Source: JASBTN01 sp965228805 (GTDB taxonomy: Bacteria > Pseudomonadota > Alphaproteobacteria > Rhodobacterales > Rhodobacteraceae). Taken from it: DNA of 64,000 bases. The DNA is taken from NCBI RefSeq assembly GCF_965228805.1, contig NZ_CBDDIE010000001.1, positions 1 to 64,000 on the forward strand. Reading direction: 5' to 3'. Shown piece by piece: positions 25,119-34,408 of the stretch; position 1 is the stretch's first letter, and every line of letters starts with the position of its first letter. A program made the translations under genes and the position numbers. Below the pieces are notes generated by a model. It was not told the DNA's origin, did no database searches, and was given only the letters and a program-made list of their open reading frames with translations.

Positions 25119-26381
25119 ATGACACCCACCGACCGGCTGAACATTATCACCGAGGACGCCATGTGCATCGGCTGCGGCCTGTGCCAATCCGTGACCGGGC
25201 GGGATGTTGTGCGCGTGGAAATCGTCGAGACCGGCTATGAACGCCCGGTGGTGCACGGGGCTCTGGACCACGCGACGGTCGACCGGCTGATGGAGCTCTG
25301 CCCCGGCACGCATGTCGAAGGCCTGCCGGAACGCGAGCGCACGCCCGCCACCAAGACCGACCTGATCTGGGGCGATTACCTGACCATGACCCTAGCCCAT
25401 GCCGCCGACCCGGAGGTCCGCCATCGCGGCGCGACCGGCGGGGTTCTGACCGCTCTTGGCATGTATCTGATCGACACGGGCGAGGTGGATTTCATCCTGC
25501 AGGCCAAGGCGTCGAGCCGCGTGCCAACCTTCGGTGACGCCGCCCTGTCCCACAGCAGCGCCGAAGTGCTGGAGGCCGCCGGGTCACGCTACGGCCCAAC
25601 CGCGCCGTTGGTGGAGGTGATGGCGCAACTGGATAAGGGCCGACCCTTCGCCTTTGTCGGCAAGCCCTGCGACATCGCCGCCTTGCGCAACCTGGCAAGG
25701 GTCGATGAGCGGGTGGACCGGCTGGTGAAATACATGCTGACCCCGGTCTGCGGCGGCTTCATGCCGCCCCAGGGCATGGCGCGATTCCTGCGCGACGAGC
25801 TGCACATCGACCCCGACCAGGTCACCGGCTTTCGCTATCGCGGATACGGCTGCCCCGGCCTCACTCGGGTCGAGATGGCCGACGGCACCGTGCACGAGCG
25901 GCGCTACACCGATTTCTGGGGCACGGATGAAAGCATGTGGATGCTGCCCTTTCGCTGCAAGGTCTGCCCGGACGGGATCGGCGAGGCGGCGGATATCGCC
26001 GCCTCGGACACCTGGCCAGGGGGCTCGCCGGATCCCCGGACCGAGGATGACGACCCCGGCACCAACGCCATGGTCATCCGCAGCGCGCGCGGCGCCGATC
26101 TGGTCGACCGGGCCATCGCGGCGGGTTACCTGACCCTGACCGGCCCGGTCGACCCGCGCTACATGGACAGCGTGCAGCCGCACCAGCGGGCCAAGAAACT
26201 GGCGGTGGGGTCGCGGCACGCCGGGCTGCGGGACGCGGGCAAGACCGTTCCGCGCACCGAACGGCTGCGGTTGGATGCCCTGACCGAGGCGCTTGGGCCG
26301 GAAGAGGCCGCGCGGCAGCGCGCGGGCACACGGGAAAGGGTGCGCATCGGCAAGGCAACAGAGCCGACACCCAAGGTCTGA
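25119..26381 (+). CDS. FrhB-like (coenzyme F420 hydrogenase/dehydrogenase beta subunit family) Fe-S protein
   Basis: A 420-residue protein with ATG 25119 behind GGGAGG. N-terminal MCIGCGLCQS supplies Cys for an iron-sulfur cluster; then the FrhB N domain (RHRGATGGVLTALGMYLI) and C domain (FVGKPCDIAALRNL, FRYRGYGCPGL, PFRCKVCPDG). In bacteria without F420 these proteins act as flavin/Fe-S reductases on varied substrates, often in polysaccharide or lipid pathways. Nothing next to it fixes the partner: it follows the GlxA-type gene at 90 bp and converges on the phosphatase gene. An upstream frame extension was rejected because it overlaps the regulator. Confidence 0.85.
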   Translation: MTPTDRLNIITEDAMCIGCGLCQSVTGRDVVRVEIVETGYERPVVHGALDHATVDRLMELCPGTHVEGLPERERTPATKTDLIWGDYLTMTLAHAADPEVRHRGATGGVLTALGMYLIDTGEVDFILQAKASSRVPTFGDAALSHSSAEVLEAAGSRYGPTAPLVEVMAQLDKGRPFAFVGKPCDIAALRNLARVDERVDRLVKYMLTPVCGGFMPPQGMARFLRDELHIDPDQVTGFRYRGYGCPGLTRVEMADGTVHERRYTDFWGTDESMWMLPFRCKVCPDGIGEAADIAASDTWPGGSPDPRTEDDDPGTNAMVIRSARGADLVDRAIAAGYLTLTGPVDPRYMDSVQPHQRAKKLAVGSRHAGLRDAGKTVPRTERLRLDALTEALGPEEAARQRAGTRERVRIGKATEPTPKV

Positions 26382-26390
26382 TCGAACGGA

Positions 26391-27164
26391 TCAGACTGGA
26401 AAGATCGCCTTCCACGCCGCGCCATCGTCCAGGGCGGCCGGACCCAGGGCCAACACCCCGCTGCCCTTCCGCGCGAAACTGGTCAGGTCGTCGTGCAGGC
26501 AGGCTCCGCCCGCCTCGGCAATCAGCAGCAACCCCGCCGCCGCGTCCCACAGGTTCAGGTGTTTCTCATAAAACACATCCGACCACCCGGCGGCCACGCT
26601 GAGCAACCCGGTGCAGGCCGCGCCGCTGCGCCGGTAATCCGCGCCACGCGCCACCACCTGATCAATCTGCGTCAGATGTTCTCCAAGGTCGATGCGCGGC
26701 GAATACCCAAGCTGCACCAATGCGATGGAGGCTTCACGCCGCGGCGCCACCTTCTCGCCGTTGATCCGGATCCCCGCGCCACGTTCGGCGGCGGCGATCC
26801 GCCCCTGGTCCGGACAGGAAATCACCCCGTGGGTGACCTGCCCCGCCACGACACGGGCAATGCAGATGCCCCAGTCCGGCAGACCCTTGAGGTAGTTCGT
26901 CGTGCCATCAATCGGATCGACCACCCAGAAGGTCTCGGCCGCGCCACCGCCTTCCTCCTCGCCCAGGATCGCGTCGTCGGGATAGGTTTCGGCAATGCGA
27001 CGACGGATCAGGCTTTCGACCTGCTGATCGGCATGGGTGATGAAATCCATCTTTCCCTTGACCGACACGAAATCCACCGGCGCCTCGGCCCGCAGACCCT
27101 GGGCCAACCGCCCGGCCTCCTCGGCAAGATCGGTGGCGAATGTCAGTTCGGGGGAGGGCGTCAT
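26391..27164 (-). CDS. Inositol-monophosphatase family phosphatase
   Basis: A 257-residue enzyme of the Li+-sensitive phosphatase fold. Metal sites are GEEEGG (Glu), VVDPIDGTTNYLKG (Asp, Ile, Asp, Gly) and LNLWDAAAGLLLIAEAGG. The length matches IMPase. Family members include inositol-1-phosphatase and CysQ-type nucleotidases; the company of a glycerophosphodiesterase and a sugar-phosphate-type ABC importer favours an inositol phosphate here. Last gene of a tightly overlapping operon; it overlaps the LacI gene by 4 bp. Confidence 0.87.
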   Translation of the reverse strand: MTPSPELTFATDLAEEAGRLAQGLRAEAPVDFVSVKGKMDFITHADQQVESLIRRRIAETYPDDAILGEEEGGGAAETFWVVDPIDGTTNYLKGLPDWGICIARVVAGQVTHGVISCPDQGRIAAAERGAGIRINGEKVAPRREASIALVQLGYSPRIDLGEHLTQIDQVVARGADYRRSGAACTGLLSVAAGWSDVFYEKHLNLWDAAAGLLLIAEAGGACLHDDLTSFARKGSGVLALGPAALDDGAAWKAIFPV

Positions 27165-28177
27165 GTGGTCTGCTTTCTTGTTGTTGCCCGGTGTCTCGGC
27201 GAAATGCCGATCTCCAGGATTTCATGGGGTCGCGCCGGGTCGGAGATGCGTTTGAGGATCAGCTCCACCGCATCCACCGCGGCGGCCTCGTAACATTGGC
27301 GAATGGTCGACAGCTGATAGGATTTCCAACCCGCCTGCGGGATGTCGTCGAAACCTACCACCTGCACGTCATCGGGCACGCGTACGCCATGGGCCAGGCG
27401 CAGGCCGTCGAGGAAACCCAGCGCCAGCAGATCGGTTGTGCAGAAGACGGAATCCGCCCCGGAGTTCTTCACGAACAGATCCGCCGCCGCCAGGCCGCTT
27501 TCGTAATCCTGGCTGTCGGTCGGGATTGCATCGACCGACACGCCCGCTGCCATACAGGCGTCGGAAAAGGCCTGGGCGCGACCCAGAACCGAATAGGTGC
27601 GGTCGCGGGGTTCCAGCACGGCAAAACGGGTGCCACCGCCTTCACGCAACATGTCAAAGGCCATCTGCCCCGAGGCGGCGATGTCGATCAGCACCCCATC
27701 CGCCCCACGCATATTGGCGTCGCGGTTGATCAGCACCACCGGCACATTGAGCTGCGCGCATTCTTCTATGATGGCACTGGGCGGGGTGCCCGAGGTGATC
27801 ATCATGCCGGACACCGAATAATTCAGCAGCCGTTCGACCAGGCCGGTCTGATCCTCGCCCCCCTCCAGCGTCACCAGGATCGGGGTGTACCCATTGGCCA
27901 GAAGCTCCCGCGCGGCGGCCCGCACCTGTGAGGCGCGATAGGGCGTGTCGAGCCGCGAGGCAACGATGCCCACCAACCCGGAGGAGCTGGTCTGCAGGCT
28001 GCGGGCCAGGAAATTCACGCGGTAGCCCAGCTCCCGCGCCGCGTCGATCACCTTCTGGCGGGTCTCGTCCGACATGCGCCCCTGCCCCGACAGCGCGCGG
28101 CTGACCTGGCTGCGGTGCACGCCGGCCAGTTTGGCGACGTCGAAGGAGGTGGGTTTCTTGTGCGGCGTGTCAGTCAT
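27161..28177 (-). CDS. LacI-family transcriptional regulator
   Basis: A 338-residue regulator: N-terminal HTH and hinge (TSFDVAKLAGVHRSQVSRALSG, ARSLQTSSSGLVGIV) and a periplasmic-binding-like effector domain (VQVVGFDDIPQAGWKSYQLSTIRQ). Encoded inside the operon it presumably controls, between the diesterase and the phosphatase, with overlaps at both ends. The palindrome at 34199-34216 upstream of the binding-protein gene is its most likely operator. The inducer would be the imported compound or a breakdown product. Confidence 0.92.
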   Translation of the reverse strand: MTDTPHKKPTSFDVAKLAGVHRSQVSRALSGQGRMSDETRQKVIDAARELGYRVNFLARSLQTSSSGLVGIVASRLDTPYRASQVRAAARELLANGYTPILVTLEGGEDQTGLVERLLNYSVSGMMITSGTPPSAIIEECAQLNVPVVLINRDANMRGADGVLIDIAASGQMAFDMLREGGGTRFAVLEPRDRTYSVLGRAQAFSDACMAAGVSVDAIPTDSQDYESGLAAADLFVKNSGADSVFCTTDLLALGFLDGLRLAHGVRVPDDVQVVGFDDIPQAGWKSYQLSTIRQCYEAAAVDAVELILKRISDPARPHEILEIGISPRHRATTRKQTT

Positions 28178-29600
28178 CGCGGGAAAAGGTCTGGTTCAGA
28201 TAGTCGCGGAACAGGAAAGGAAAATGCAGATTGACGATATCGGGACGGACCTCGGTGATCTTGTAGAACATGTCCCGATTGCGGCCCATGTAGGCGAGCA
28301 TACTGCGCAGGCCCATGCGGCGACAGTCTGCAATCTCAGACAAATCGTCCTGCATGGTGTATTCGATGATTTCCGGCGACAGCGCCTGCGCGGCCTCGAG
28401 CGAGGGCACGTCCTGGCGGCGCACCATCAGCCGCGCCTCGGCACTGGCCGCGCGCAGGATCCGCAGGTGTTCCATCGTGTAGGACCAAAAGAAACAGCGA
28501 TCCAGCATGTCGGCCCGGATCACCTCGGCCAGCACTTTCGCGGCATCGACGGTCTTCAGCTCGACATAGAACTGCCCGTCATAGAGCTTGGCAAGCTCCA
28601 GGAACGCGGCAAAACGCGGGATGCGTTCACCGGCGTAGAAGCTTTCATAGCGGCTGCCCGCATCCACGTCCTTGAGCGAGGCCAGGTCGCGCCAGGACAG
28701 CGCGCCGCGCGCGGTGGTGCAGCGGTCCAGATCGACGTCATGGAACACCACCACATGGCCATCCGCCGTCTGGCGCAGGTCCAGTTCGACATAATCGAAC
28801 CCGGCGGCAAAGGCGCAATGGGCACCCGACAGGGTGTTTTCCGGTGCGAATTCGCAGGCGCCACGGTGGCAGGCGACCTCGACCGGCCATTGCACCGGGG
28901 GGCGAAACGGGTGCACCAGTTCCGGCCGGTCCGAGCAGATGCCCAGCACCGGCAGTTCGCGCAGCACCGCCATGCGGTCGGGGTCTTCCTCGTGCCAGAG
29001 CACGACCTTCTGCCCGCGCCGGTCGACCTCGGCGAAGAATTCCGGCGTCAGCTCGTCCTGCGGACGCTCCATATGCTCCCAGCACAGGTGGATCACATCC
29101 GCGCCCGCGGCAAATTCGAACGGATCGACACCGACCGGCACCAGGACCGAGCGCGGATAGGGGCTGTCCGCCTCCTGCAGCATCCTGGCCGCGCGCGGAT
29201 CGAAGGCGCCCAGGATGGCCTTTTCGATGCCGTGGGATTTCAGCGCCTCCAGCGTGGGCAGGGTGGCGTGGGTGTCCTTGATATCGGCGTAGATGCCTGC
29301 CCCCTTCTCGACCGCCAGCGCCAGGACCTCGGCGAAGGGCACGGCGGGCACCGCCTGCGCGCGGGCCTCTTCCGCGATCTGTGCAGCGGTCAGGGAGGAC
29401 AACCGCTGCCCATCCGGGAAGGCCGCATCGTGATAGGTGATCAAGGTGCCGCAGGCGGCCGAACGGATGTCGACCTCCCACATGTCCGCGCCCAAACGCG
29501 CGGCCTTCTCATAGGCGGCCAGGCTGCAATCGGCCGCATAGGCGCTGGCCCCGCGATGCGCGATCGAATAGGGCCGCTTGGGGGACAGCCAGTCGCTCAT
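28170..29600 (-). CDS. Tandem-domain glycerophosphodiester phosphodiesterase
   Basis: A 476-residue protein with two GDPD barrels. The N-terminal repeat has AHRGASAYA, WEVDIRSAACGTLITYHD and IYADIKDT. The C-terminal repeat (from about residue 243) has CHRGACEFAPENT, VELDLRQTADGHVVVFHDVDL (in parts VELDLR, VVFHDVDL) and FYVELKT. Both keep His-Arg and Glu-x-Asp, but repeat one has EVDIRS with a changed surrounding (ACGT for DG), so repeat two is the likelier main site. No signal peptide, so it acts on imported glycerophosphodiesters in the cytosol. Tandem GDPD proteins are unusual. It overlaps both neighbours. Confidence 0.88.
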   Translation of the reverse strand: MSDWLSPKRPYSIAHRGASAYAADCSLAAYEKAARLGADMWEVDIRSAACGTLITYHDAAFPDGQRLSSLTAAQIAEEARAQAVPAVPFAEVLALAVEKGAGIYADIKDTHATLPTLEALKSHGIEKAILGAFDPRAARMLQEADSPYPRSVLVPVGVDPFEFAAGADVIHLCWEHMERPQDELTPEFFAEVDRRGQKVVLWHEEDPDRMAVLRELPVLGICSDRPELVHPFRPPVQWPVEVACHRGACEFAPENTLSGAHCAFAAGFDYVELDLRQTADGHVVVFHDVDLDRCTTARGALSWRDLASLKDVDAGSRYESFYAGERIPRFAAFLELAKLYDGQFYVELKTVDAAKVLAEVIRADMLDRCFFWSYTMEHLRILRAASAEARLMVRRQDVPSLEAAQALSPEIIEYTMQDDLSEIADCRRMGLRSMLAYMGRNRDMFYKITEVRPDIVNLHFPFLFRDYLNQTFSRDD

Positions 29601-30601
29601 ACCCGCGCGCCCTGCATGTCGAAGATCAGCGCCTGGGTGGTGTCGAAACCCCAGTCGACCTCCTGCCCCAGCATGAGCCCGGTACCCGCCGACTGGATCG
29701 AGCGCACCAGCTTGCCCGAGGGCAGCTCGATGTCAAAAAGGTCCTCGCGCCCCTGGGTTTCGACAAATCGCACGATGCCCTTCAGCCCGGTGCCGAATTG
29801 CGGCCCGACATGTTCGGGACGCAGCCCGACCTCATGCCCGCCCGCTGGCGGGGTGAACCCGGGCAGGTCCGCTGTATCCACGAAGGAGATCGGCGGGTTG
29901 CCCAGGAACCCCGCGACGAACTTGTCCTGCGGGTTGCGATACATCTCGGTCGGGGTGTCGATCTGCGCGATCTTGCCCTCGTTCATCAGGGCGATGCGGT
30001 CGCACATCGACATGGCCTCGACCTGATCGTGCGTGACCAGGATCGCGGTCAGCCCGGTCTCCTGCTGGATGCGGCGGATTTCCGAGCGCATCTCCAGCCG
30101 CAGCTTGGCGTCGAGGTTGGCCAGCGGTTCGTCCAGCAGCAGCACATCGGGCTTGCGCACCAGCGCACGGGCGAGGGCCACGCGCTGTTGCTGGCCGCCC
30201 GACAGCTGCGCCGGGCGACGCTCAAGCAGGGCCTCGATATGCACAAGCTCGGCCATCTCCTGCACCCGGCGGCGGGTCTCGGCCGGGTCGACCTTCTGCA
30301 CCTTCAGGGGGAAGGCGATGTTTTCGAACACCGACATATGCGGGTAGAGCGCGTAGTTCTGGAACACAACGCCCACGTTGCGCTCCTGACTGGGCAGGTG
30401 GGCCACGTCGCGCCCGCCGAACTTCAGCTGCCCGCCGTCGATCCGGTGGATGCCGCAGATGGCAAAGAGCGTGGTGGACTTGCCGCAGCCCGAAGGGCCC
30501 AGAAGCGCCAGCATTTCGCCGGTCTTCACGGCCAGGGTCATGTCTTCGATGACGGCCACGCCATCGAAACGTTTGGTGAAATCGATAAGGTCGAGTTGCA
30601 T
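29597..30601 (-). CDS. ABC transporter ATP-binding protein (UgpC/MalK type)
   Basis: A 334-residue ATPase starting MQLDLIDFTKRFDG at 30601, one base overlapping the permease stop (TGATG). It has Walker A GPSGCGKST, signature LSGGQQQRVALARA, Walker B LLLDEPLANLDAKLR and H-loop VTHDQ, followed by a TOBE domain from about residue 235 (EVGLRPEHVGPQ). CUT1 transporters of this type import sugars, polyols or glycerol phosphates. Overlap with the diesterase gene (4 bp) ties import to hydrolysis. Confidence 0.93.
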   Translation of the reverse strand: MQLDLIDFTKRFDGVAVIEDMTLAVKTGEMLALLGPSGCGKSTTLFAICGIHRIDGGQLKFGGRDVAHLPSQERNVGVVFQNYALYPHMSVFENIAFPLKVQKVDPAETRRRVQEMAELVHIEALLERRPAQLSGGQQQRVALARALVRKPDVLLLDEPLANLDAKLRLEMRSEIRRIQQETGLTAILVTHDQVEAMSMCDRIALMNEGKIAQIDTPTEMYRNPQDKFVAGFLGNPPISFVDTADLPGFTPPAGGHEVGLRPEHVGPQFGTGLKGIVRFVETQGREDLFDIELPSGKLVRSIQSAGTGLMLGQEVDWGFDTTQALIFDMQGARV

Positions 30602-31428
30602 CAGCCCTTCGTGCCTCCGCCATAGATGTTCATGAGTTTGTTCTGGAAGACGATGTAGATCACGACGACGGGCATGGCATAGAACAGGCCCACCGCCTTG
30701 AAGAGATCGAAATCCGCTTTGGTATCGTCGAGGATCAGCGCCTGCATGTAGGTCGCCAGAACCTGCGCGTCCGAGCCCGGCGCCAGCACCAGGGGCAGGA
30801 CGAATTCGGACCAGCCCGACAGGAACGAGAAGATCAGGATCGCCGCCAGACCGGGCTGCACCTGCGGCAACACCAGCTGCCACCAGACGCGGAAGCGCGA
30901 GGCGCCGTCCTGCACGCCGGCCATCTCGATCTCCCACGGCACGGTGTCGTAGAACCCCTTCATGATCCAGATGCCGAAGGGCAGTTCCAGCGCGGTCTTG
31001 ACGATGATGACGCCGATCAGCGTGTCATAAAGACCCAGCAGCTGCAGGATCAGGAAGATCGCGATGATCAGGGTCACGGTCGGAAAGGCGTGCAGCACGA
31101 TCAGACCGGCCAGGAAGAAGCCGCGCGCCGGAAAGTTCAGCCGCGACAGCGCATAGCCCGAGGTGAGCGAGATCAGCGTCACCACCGTCGCCGTGGAGGT
31201 GGCGAAGATGAAGGTGTTCAGCGTGACCTGCCAGATGCCCGCGCGCCCGGTGTCGAGGTTGCTCCACAGGAAGCGGAAGTGCTCGATGGTGAACCCGTTG
31301 GGGACCAGTGACCCGGGGGCCTTGGTGGTGAAACTGTCCATGATCTGGAAGGCGAACATGATGACCAGCGGCAGCGAAAAGACGCTCAGCACCGCCAGCA
31401 CCGGCCAGTTGCGGAAATTGTGTCGCAT
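30601..31428 (-). CDS. ABC transporter permease (MalG/UgpE type)
   Basis: A 275-residue inner-membrane permease with six predicted helices. The EAA loop is EIEMAGVQDGASRFRVWWQL, and the protein ends LMNIYGGGTKG, a common C-terminal tail of CUT1 permeases. It pairs with the larger permease at 31435-32736. Start MRHNFRNWPVLAVL at 31428. Confidence 0.93.
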   Translation of the reverse strand: MRHNFRNWPVLAVLSVFSLPLVIMFAFQIMDSFTTKAPGSLVPNGFTIEHFRFLWSNLDTGRAGIWQVTLNTFIFATSTATVVTLISLTSGYALSRLNFPARGFFLAGLIVLHAFPTVTLIIAIFLILQLLGLYDTLIGVIIVKTALELPFGIWIMKGFYDTVPWEIEMAGVQDGASRFRVWWQLVLPQVQPGLAAILIFSFLSGWSEFVLPLVLAPGSDAQVLATYMQALILDDTKADFDLFKAVGLFYAMPVVVIYIVFQNKLMNIYGGGTKG

Positions 31429-31434
31429 GGATAG

Positions 31435-32736
31435 TTACCCTTCGATCAGCGGCTTGCCGACAAGCGTCTTGAAGTTGAACAGGCGCAGGTAGAACAGGCT
31501 GGCCAGGATGCCGATCACGACCAGCACCAGGGCAAAGGCCGCACCCAACCCGTATTGCAGATTGCCGCCGTAGTTGTTCAGCGCGGTGTGATAGGCGGCC
31601 AGGGCCCAGACCTCGGTCGACCGGCCGGGTCCGCCTTCGGTGGACAGCAGGATGTATTCGAACGAGGTCAGCAGCGACAGCGTCTGATACGAGGTGGTGA
31701 ACAGGATCGGCCAGCGTAGTTGCGGCAGGATGATGTAGCGCACCTGTTGCCAGCGGTTGGCCCCGTCCACTTCGGACGCATAGAGCATCGAGGACGGGAT
31801 CGCCCGAATGGCCGATGAGAACAGGATCATCCCCATCGAGGCGCCGACAAAGCCGTTGATCAGCACCACCGCCACCCAGGCATGGGTCGAGGTGTCCAGC
31901 ATCCAGTTCTTCGGGCTGATGCCAAAATAGCTGGTAATGGTCGAGATGAAGCCGGTGTCCCAGGTGAACCATTTCCACATCAGAACATAAAGCACCGGCG
32001 GCAGGATGCGCGGCAGGAACCAGATGGCGCGGAAGGTCGCGGCCTGGGCCGACGGCAGATAGAAGGTCGACAGCGCCAGGAACAGGCCGAAACCGATGTT
32101 GAACGTGAGCGTAAAGGTCACATAGATCAGCGTATTGCCCGCATAGCGCCAGGTGGATGGCAGGGTGAACAGCAGCTTCACGTTCTCGGTGGTCCACACC
32201 CAGCCGGTATAGGCCTGCCGGGTGACCTGTGCGTGGTCCTCGGCAGGAATGCCGCCTTCGCTCAACGCCGCGCGAAAGGCTTCCTCGGTCAGGTAGCGTT
32301 CGTTCAGGATCGAGCGTTTGAACAGCTCGGCGGCTTCCTTGCGGTCGCGGGTCTTGCGGATGCGGTTGCGCTTCAGGTCCTTCAGCGCGCGTTCCATGTC
32401 GCGCCGGGTGGCGAATTGGGCGCCCGCGTGCAGCTTGGCGAACTCCTCGGCGGTCGCTTCACCGAAGCCCTCCGCCAGGGCCGCCAGCCCCGCCTCGTCC
32501 ACGGTGTACCCCGCGTTTTCCAGAAGGGCGATGGTGTCGGCGGGCAGGCCCGCATCGCCAAGCGCCCTCAGCGCGCTTTGATTGAGCGTATACTCCCCAC
32601 CCTTGATGCCGGTGGCCGTGCTCATGTTGGTAAAGGCGAACATCCCCGTCAGAAGGACGGGCGCCAGGAAAAACAGAACCACCACGATCAATGCGGGCGA
32701 GAGGAACCCCAGGCCCAACCAGTTCATGCGCGTCAT
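31435..32736 (-). CDS. ABC transporter permease (MalF/UgpA type) with large periplasmic insert
   Basis: A 433-residue permease, longer than the usual 290-320. Helix 1 (LSPALIVVVLFFLAPVLLTG) is followed by about 150 mostly hydrophilic residues (residues 35-170, with ALRALGDAGLPADT, LKDLKRNRIRKTRDRKEAAEL) before helix 2. The insert is probably a periplasmic domain, comparable in position-dependent role to the P2 loop of E. coli MalF. EAA loop: SEVDGANRWQQVRYIILPQL. It may contact the binding protein. Confidence 0.9.
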   Translation of the reverse strand: MTRMNWLGLGFLSPALIVVVLFFLAPVLLTGMFAFTNMSTATGIKGGEYTLNQSALRALGDAGLPADTIALLENAGYTVDEAGLAALAEGFGEATAEEFAKLHAGAQFATRRDMERALKDLKRNRIRKTRDRKEAAELFKRSILNERYLTEEAFRAALSEGGIPAEDHAQVTRQAYTGWVWTTENVKLLFTLPSTWRYAGNTLIYVTFTLTFNIGFGLFLALSTFYLPSAQAATFRAIWFLPRILPPVLYVLMWKWFTWDTGFISTITSYFGISPKNWMLDTSTHAWVAVVLINGFVGASMGMILFSSAIRAIPSSMLYASEVDGANRWQQVRYIILPQLRWPILFTTSYQTLSLLTSFEYILLSTEGGPGRSTEVWALAAYHTALNNYGGNLQYGLGAAFALVLVVIGILASLFYLRLFNFKTLVGKPLIEG

Positions 32737-32806
32737 GCAGCTGTCTCCGCAGTTTGAGAGAGGGCGGGAGGCGTCGCGAAAACGCCCCCCACCGGTTCGG
32801 GTGAGC

Positions 32807-34153
32807 TTAGCGAACGATCAGTTCGTCGCCCAGTTTGGCGCGCAGCTCGGCCTCGACCTCGGCCACCGCCTCGGCCGGGGTCTTCACGCCGGTCCAGGCC
32901 GCTTCCAGACCCTTCCACAGACCTTCCGAGAAAGTACCGTACTGGATGTGGTTGGGCTGCGCATTGGCCGCGCTCAGCAGGCGTTCGGTCGCAAGCGAGG
33001 CCCATTCGTCATTGGCATAAAGCTCGATGTTCGACTGCTGATGGGTAATGCCCAGGTGGGCCGACTTGATCGCGTGCAGCGCGTTCATGCGCGGCTCGGA
33101 AGCGATCTTGACCAGCTGGGCGGCGATGTCCTCATGCGCGTCGTCGGTCTGATCGGTGATCAGATAAACCAGCGGATGGGTGATCGTGTTGGCGCGGCCG
33201 CCTTCGTTGCCCGCCGGGATCAGCGAGAACTCGATCGTGCCGAAGAAGTCGTCATTGCCTTCCTTGCCGGTGTAACGGGCATAGTGCCAGGTGCCACCGT
33301 GCCACAGCGCGGCCTTGCCGTTGGCGACCTCGTTGTACCACTGGCCCCAATCGGTGCCGATGTGGTTCTTGCGCGTCACGCCCGCAGCAACCGCATCGAC
33401 GAAGAACTGGTACATCGCTTCCATTGCGGCCTTGTCCAGCACCAGCTTGCCCGTTTCCGGATCCTGCAGCGTGCCGCCGAAGGACTGGTAGAACTGGGCA
33501 TAATCCGGGCCGTTCGACGGGCGCGGATAGAAACCGTAACCCTCTTCGACCAGGCCCATTTCAACCGCGCGCTTGGCGTCTTCCAGGACGTTTTGCAGGC
33601 TGTATTCACCCGAGGCCACCTTTTCCGGCAGCGCGGCGATCTCGTCATCGCTGTAGCCGATACCGCGCATGGTGTCCTTCCAGAAGAAGAACGGGCGGCT
33701 TTCGGCGTCCTGCGGCAGGCCCCACTGGACCCCGTCAAAGGCGGCGATTTCCATCAGGTTCTCGTAAATGTCGTTCAGCGGCCAGGCGTCCATGTCCAGG
33801 TAGTCCTCGGCCGGGACGATCAGGCCCGCCTGTGACCAGGGGGCGATGTCCAGATGCGAGGTGACGACGATGTTCGGCGCCGAGCCCGCCTCGGCGGCCA
33901 GGGTCACGGCCTGTTTGAATTCTTCCCACCCGCCGAAGTCGCGTTTGCTTTCGACGGTGATGTTGAGCTCCTCGCCTTCAATGGCGCGCTCGCGCATCAG
34001 CATTTCGGCGGCCAGTTCGATGGCCTCCATGCGGTAACTGTCCGCTTCGTTCGACCCGCCGGCCCAAACAGTAATGGTTACGTCTTCGGCCATGGCGGCG
34101 GTGCCGGCAAGAACAAGCGCCGTCGTGGCAAGGAGGTTACGCAGATTAGTCAT
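32807..34153 (-). CDS. Extracellular solute-binding protein, family 1
   Basis: A 448-residue periplasmic protein with signal peptide MTNLRNLLATTALVLAGTAAMA. The body starts VTITVWAGGSNEADSY and has the Trp/Tyr-rich ligand region of CUT1 proteins (WGQWYNEVANGKAALWHGGT, in parts). Six bases after its end the frame is closed and the permease follows at 71 bp. It is the first gene of the operon. Ligand unknown; the downstream diesterase and phosphatase suggest a glycerophosphodiester such as glycerophosphoinositol. Confidence 0.9.
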   Translation of the reverse strand: MTNLRNLLATTALVLAGTAAMAEDVTITVWAGGSNEADSYRMEAIELAAEMLMRERAIEGEELNITVESKRDFGGWEEFKQAVTLAAEAGSAPNIVVTSHLDIAPWSQAGLIVPAEDYLDMDAWPLNDIYENLMEIAAFDGVQWGLPQDAESRPFFFWKDTMRGIGYSDDEIAALPEKVASGEYSLQNVLEDAKRAVEMGLVEEGYGFYPRPSNGPDYAQFYQSFGGTLQDPETGKLVLDKAAMEAMYQFFVDAVAAGVTRKNHIGTDWGQWYNEVANGKAALWHGGTWHYARYTGKEGNDDFFGTIEFSLIPAGNEGGRANTITHPLVYLITDQTDDAHEDIAAQLVKIASEPRMNALHAIKSAHLGITHQQSNIELYANDEWASLATERLLSAANAQPNHIQYGTFSEGLWKGLEAAWTGVKTPAEAVAEVEAELRAKLGDELIVR

Positions 34154-34198
34154 TTTTGAAGTCCCGATCTGTGGTTTGTGAGAGACGTTTATTCAGTG

Positions 34199-34216
34199 TG
34201 AGCACACGTGTGCGCA
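34199..34216. promoter_or_regulatory. LacI-type operator candidate
   Basis: TGAGCACACGTGTGCGCA contains the perfect 12-bp palindrome GCACACGTGTGC with central CG and extends to 18 bp with one mismatch pair. It lies about 46 bp upstream of the binding-protein start, where a repressor would block transcription. Even palindromes centred on CG are typical of LacI-family sites. Confidence 0.65.
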
Positions 34217-34285
34217 ATCAGAATTAGTCGATTCTTGTAACAGATCAATAAAAGTTTTCACGGCGGGATTCGCGGAACGTGATTT

Positions 34286-34303
34286 TTGCGTGGGGTCACG
34301 CAA
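34286..34303. promoter_or_regulatory. Inverted repeat in the divergent promoter region
   Basis: TTGCGTG-GGGT-CACGCAA is a perfect 7-bp inverted repeat. It lies in the 589-bp gene-free stretch 34154-34742 between the ABC operon and the DeoR gene. It could be an operator or a small hairpin. The rest of the stretch shows no coding frame I would support. Confidence 0.4.
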
Positions 34304-34380
34304 GGGGTTGAACCGCATGCACAAATCGTGATGTTCCCCGGGCCATGCTGCGGTTGCGGCACGCACCCGGATTATAGTTT

Positions 34381-34408
34381 TTGCAAGCGGTTGCAAGATT
34401 TTTTGCAA
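34381..34408. promoter_or_regulatory. Triple TTGCAA array upstream of the DeoR gene
   Basis: Three copies of the self-complementary hexamer TTGCAA begin at 34381, 34391 and 34403, about one helical turn apart (10 and 12 bp), in an AT-rich patch. Such phased repeats suit cooperative binding by a regulator, possibly the DeoR protein encoded 335 bp downstream, or the LacI regulator. Function is inferred from spacing only. Confidence 0.45.
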
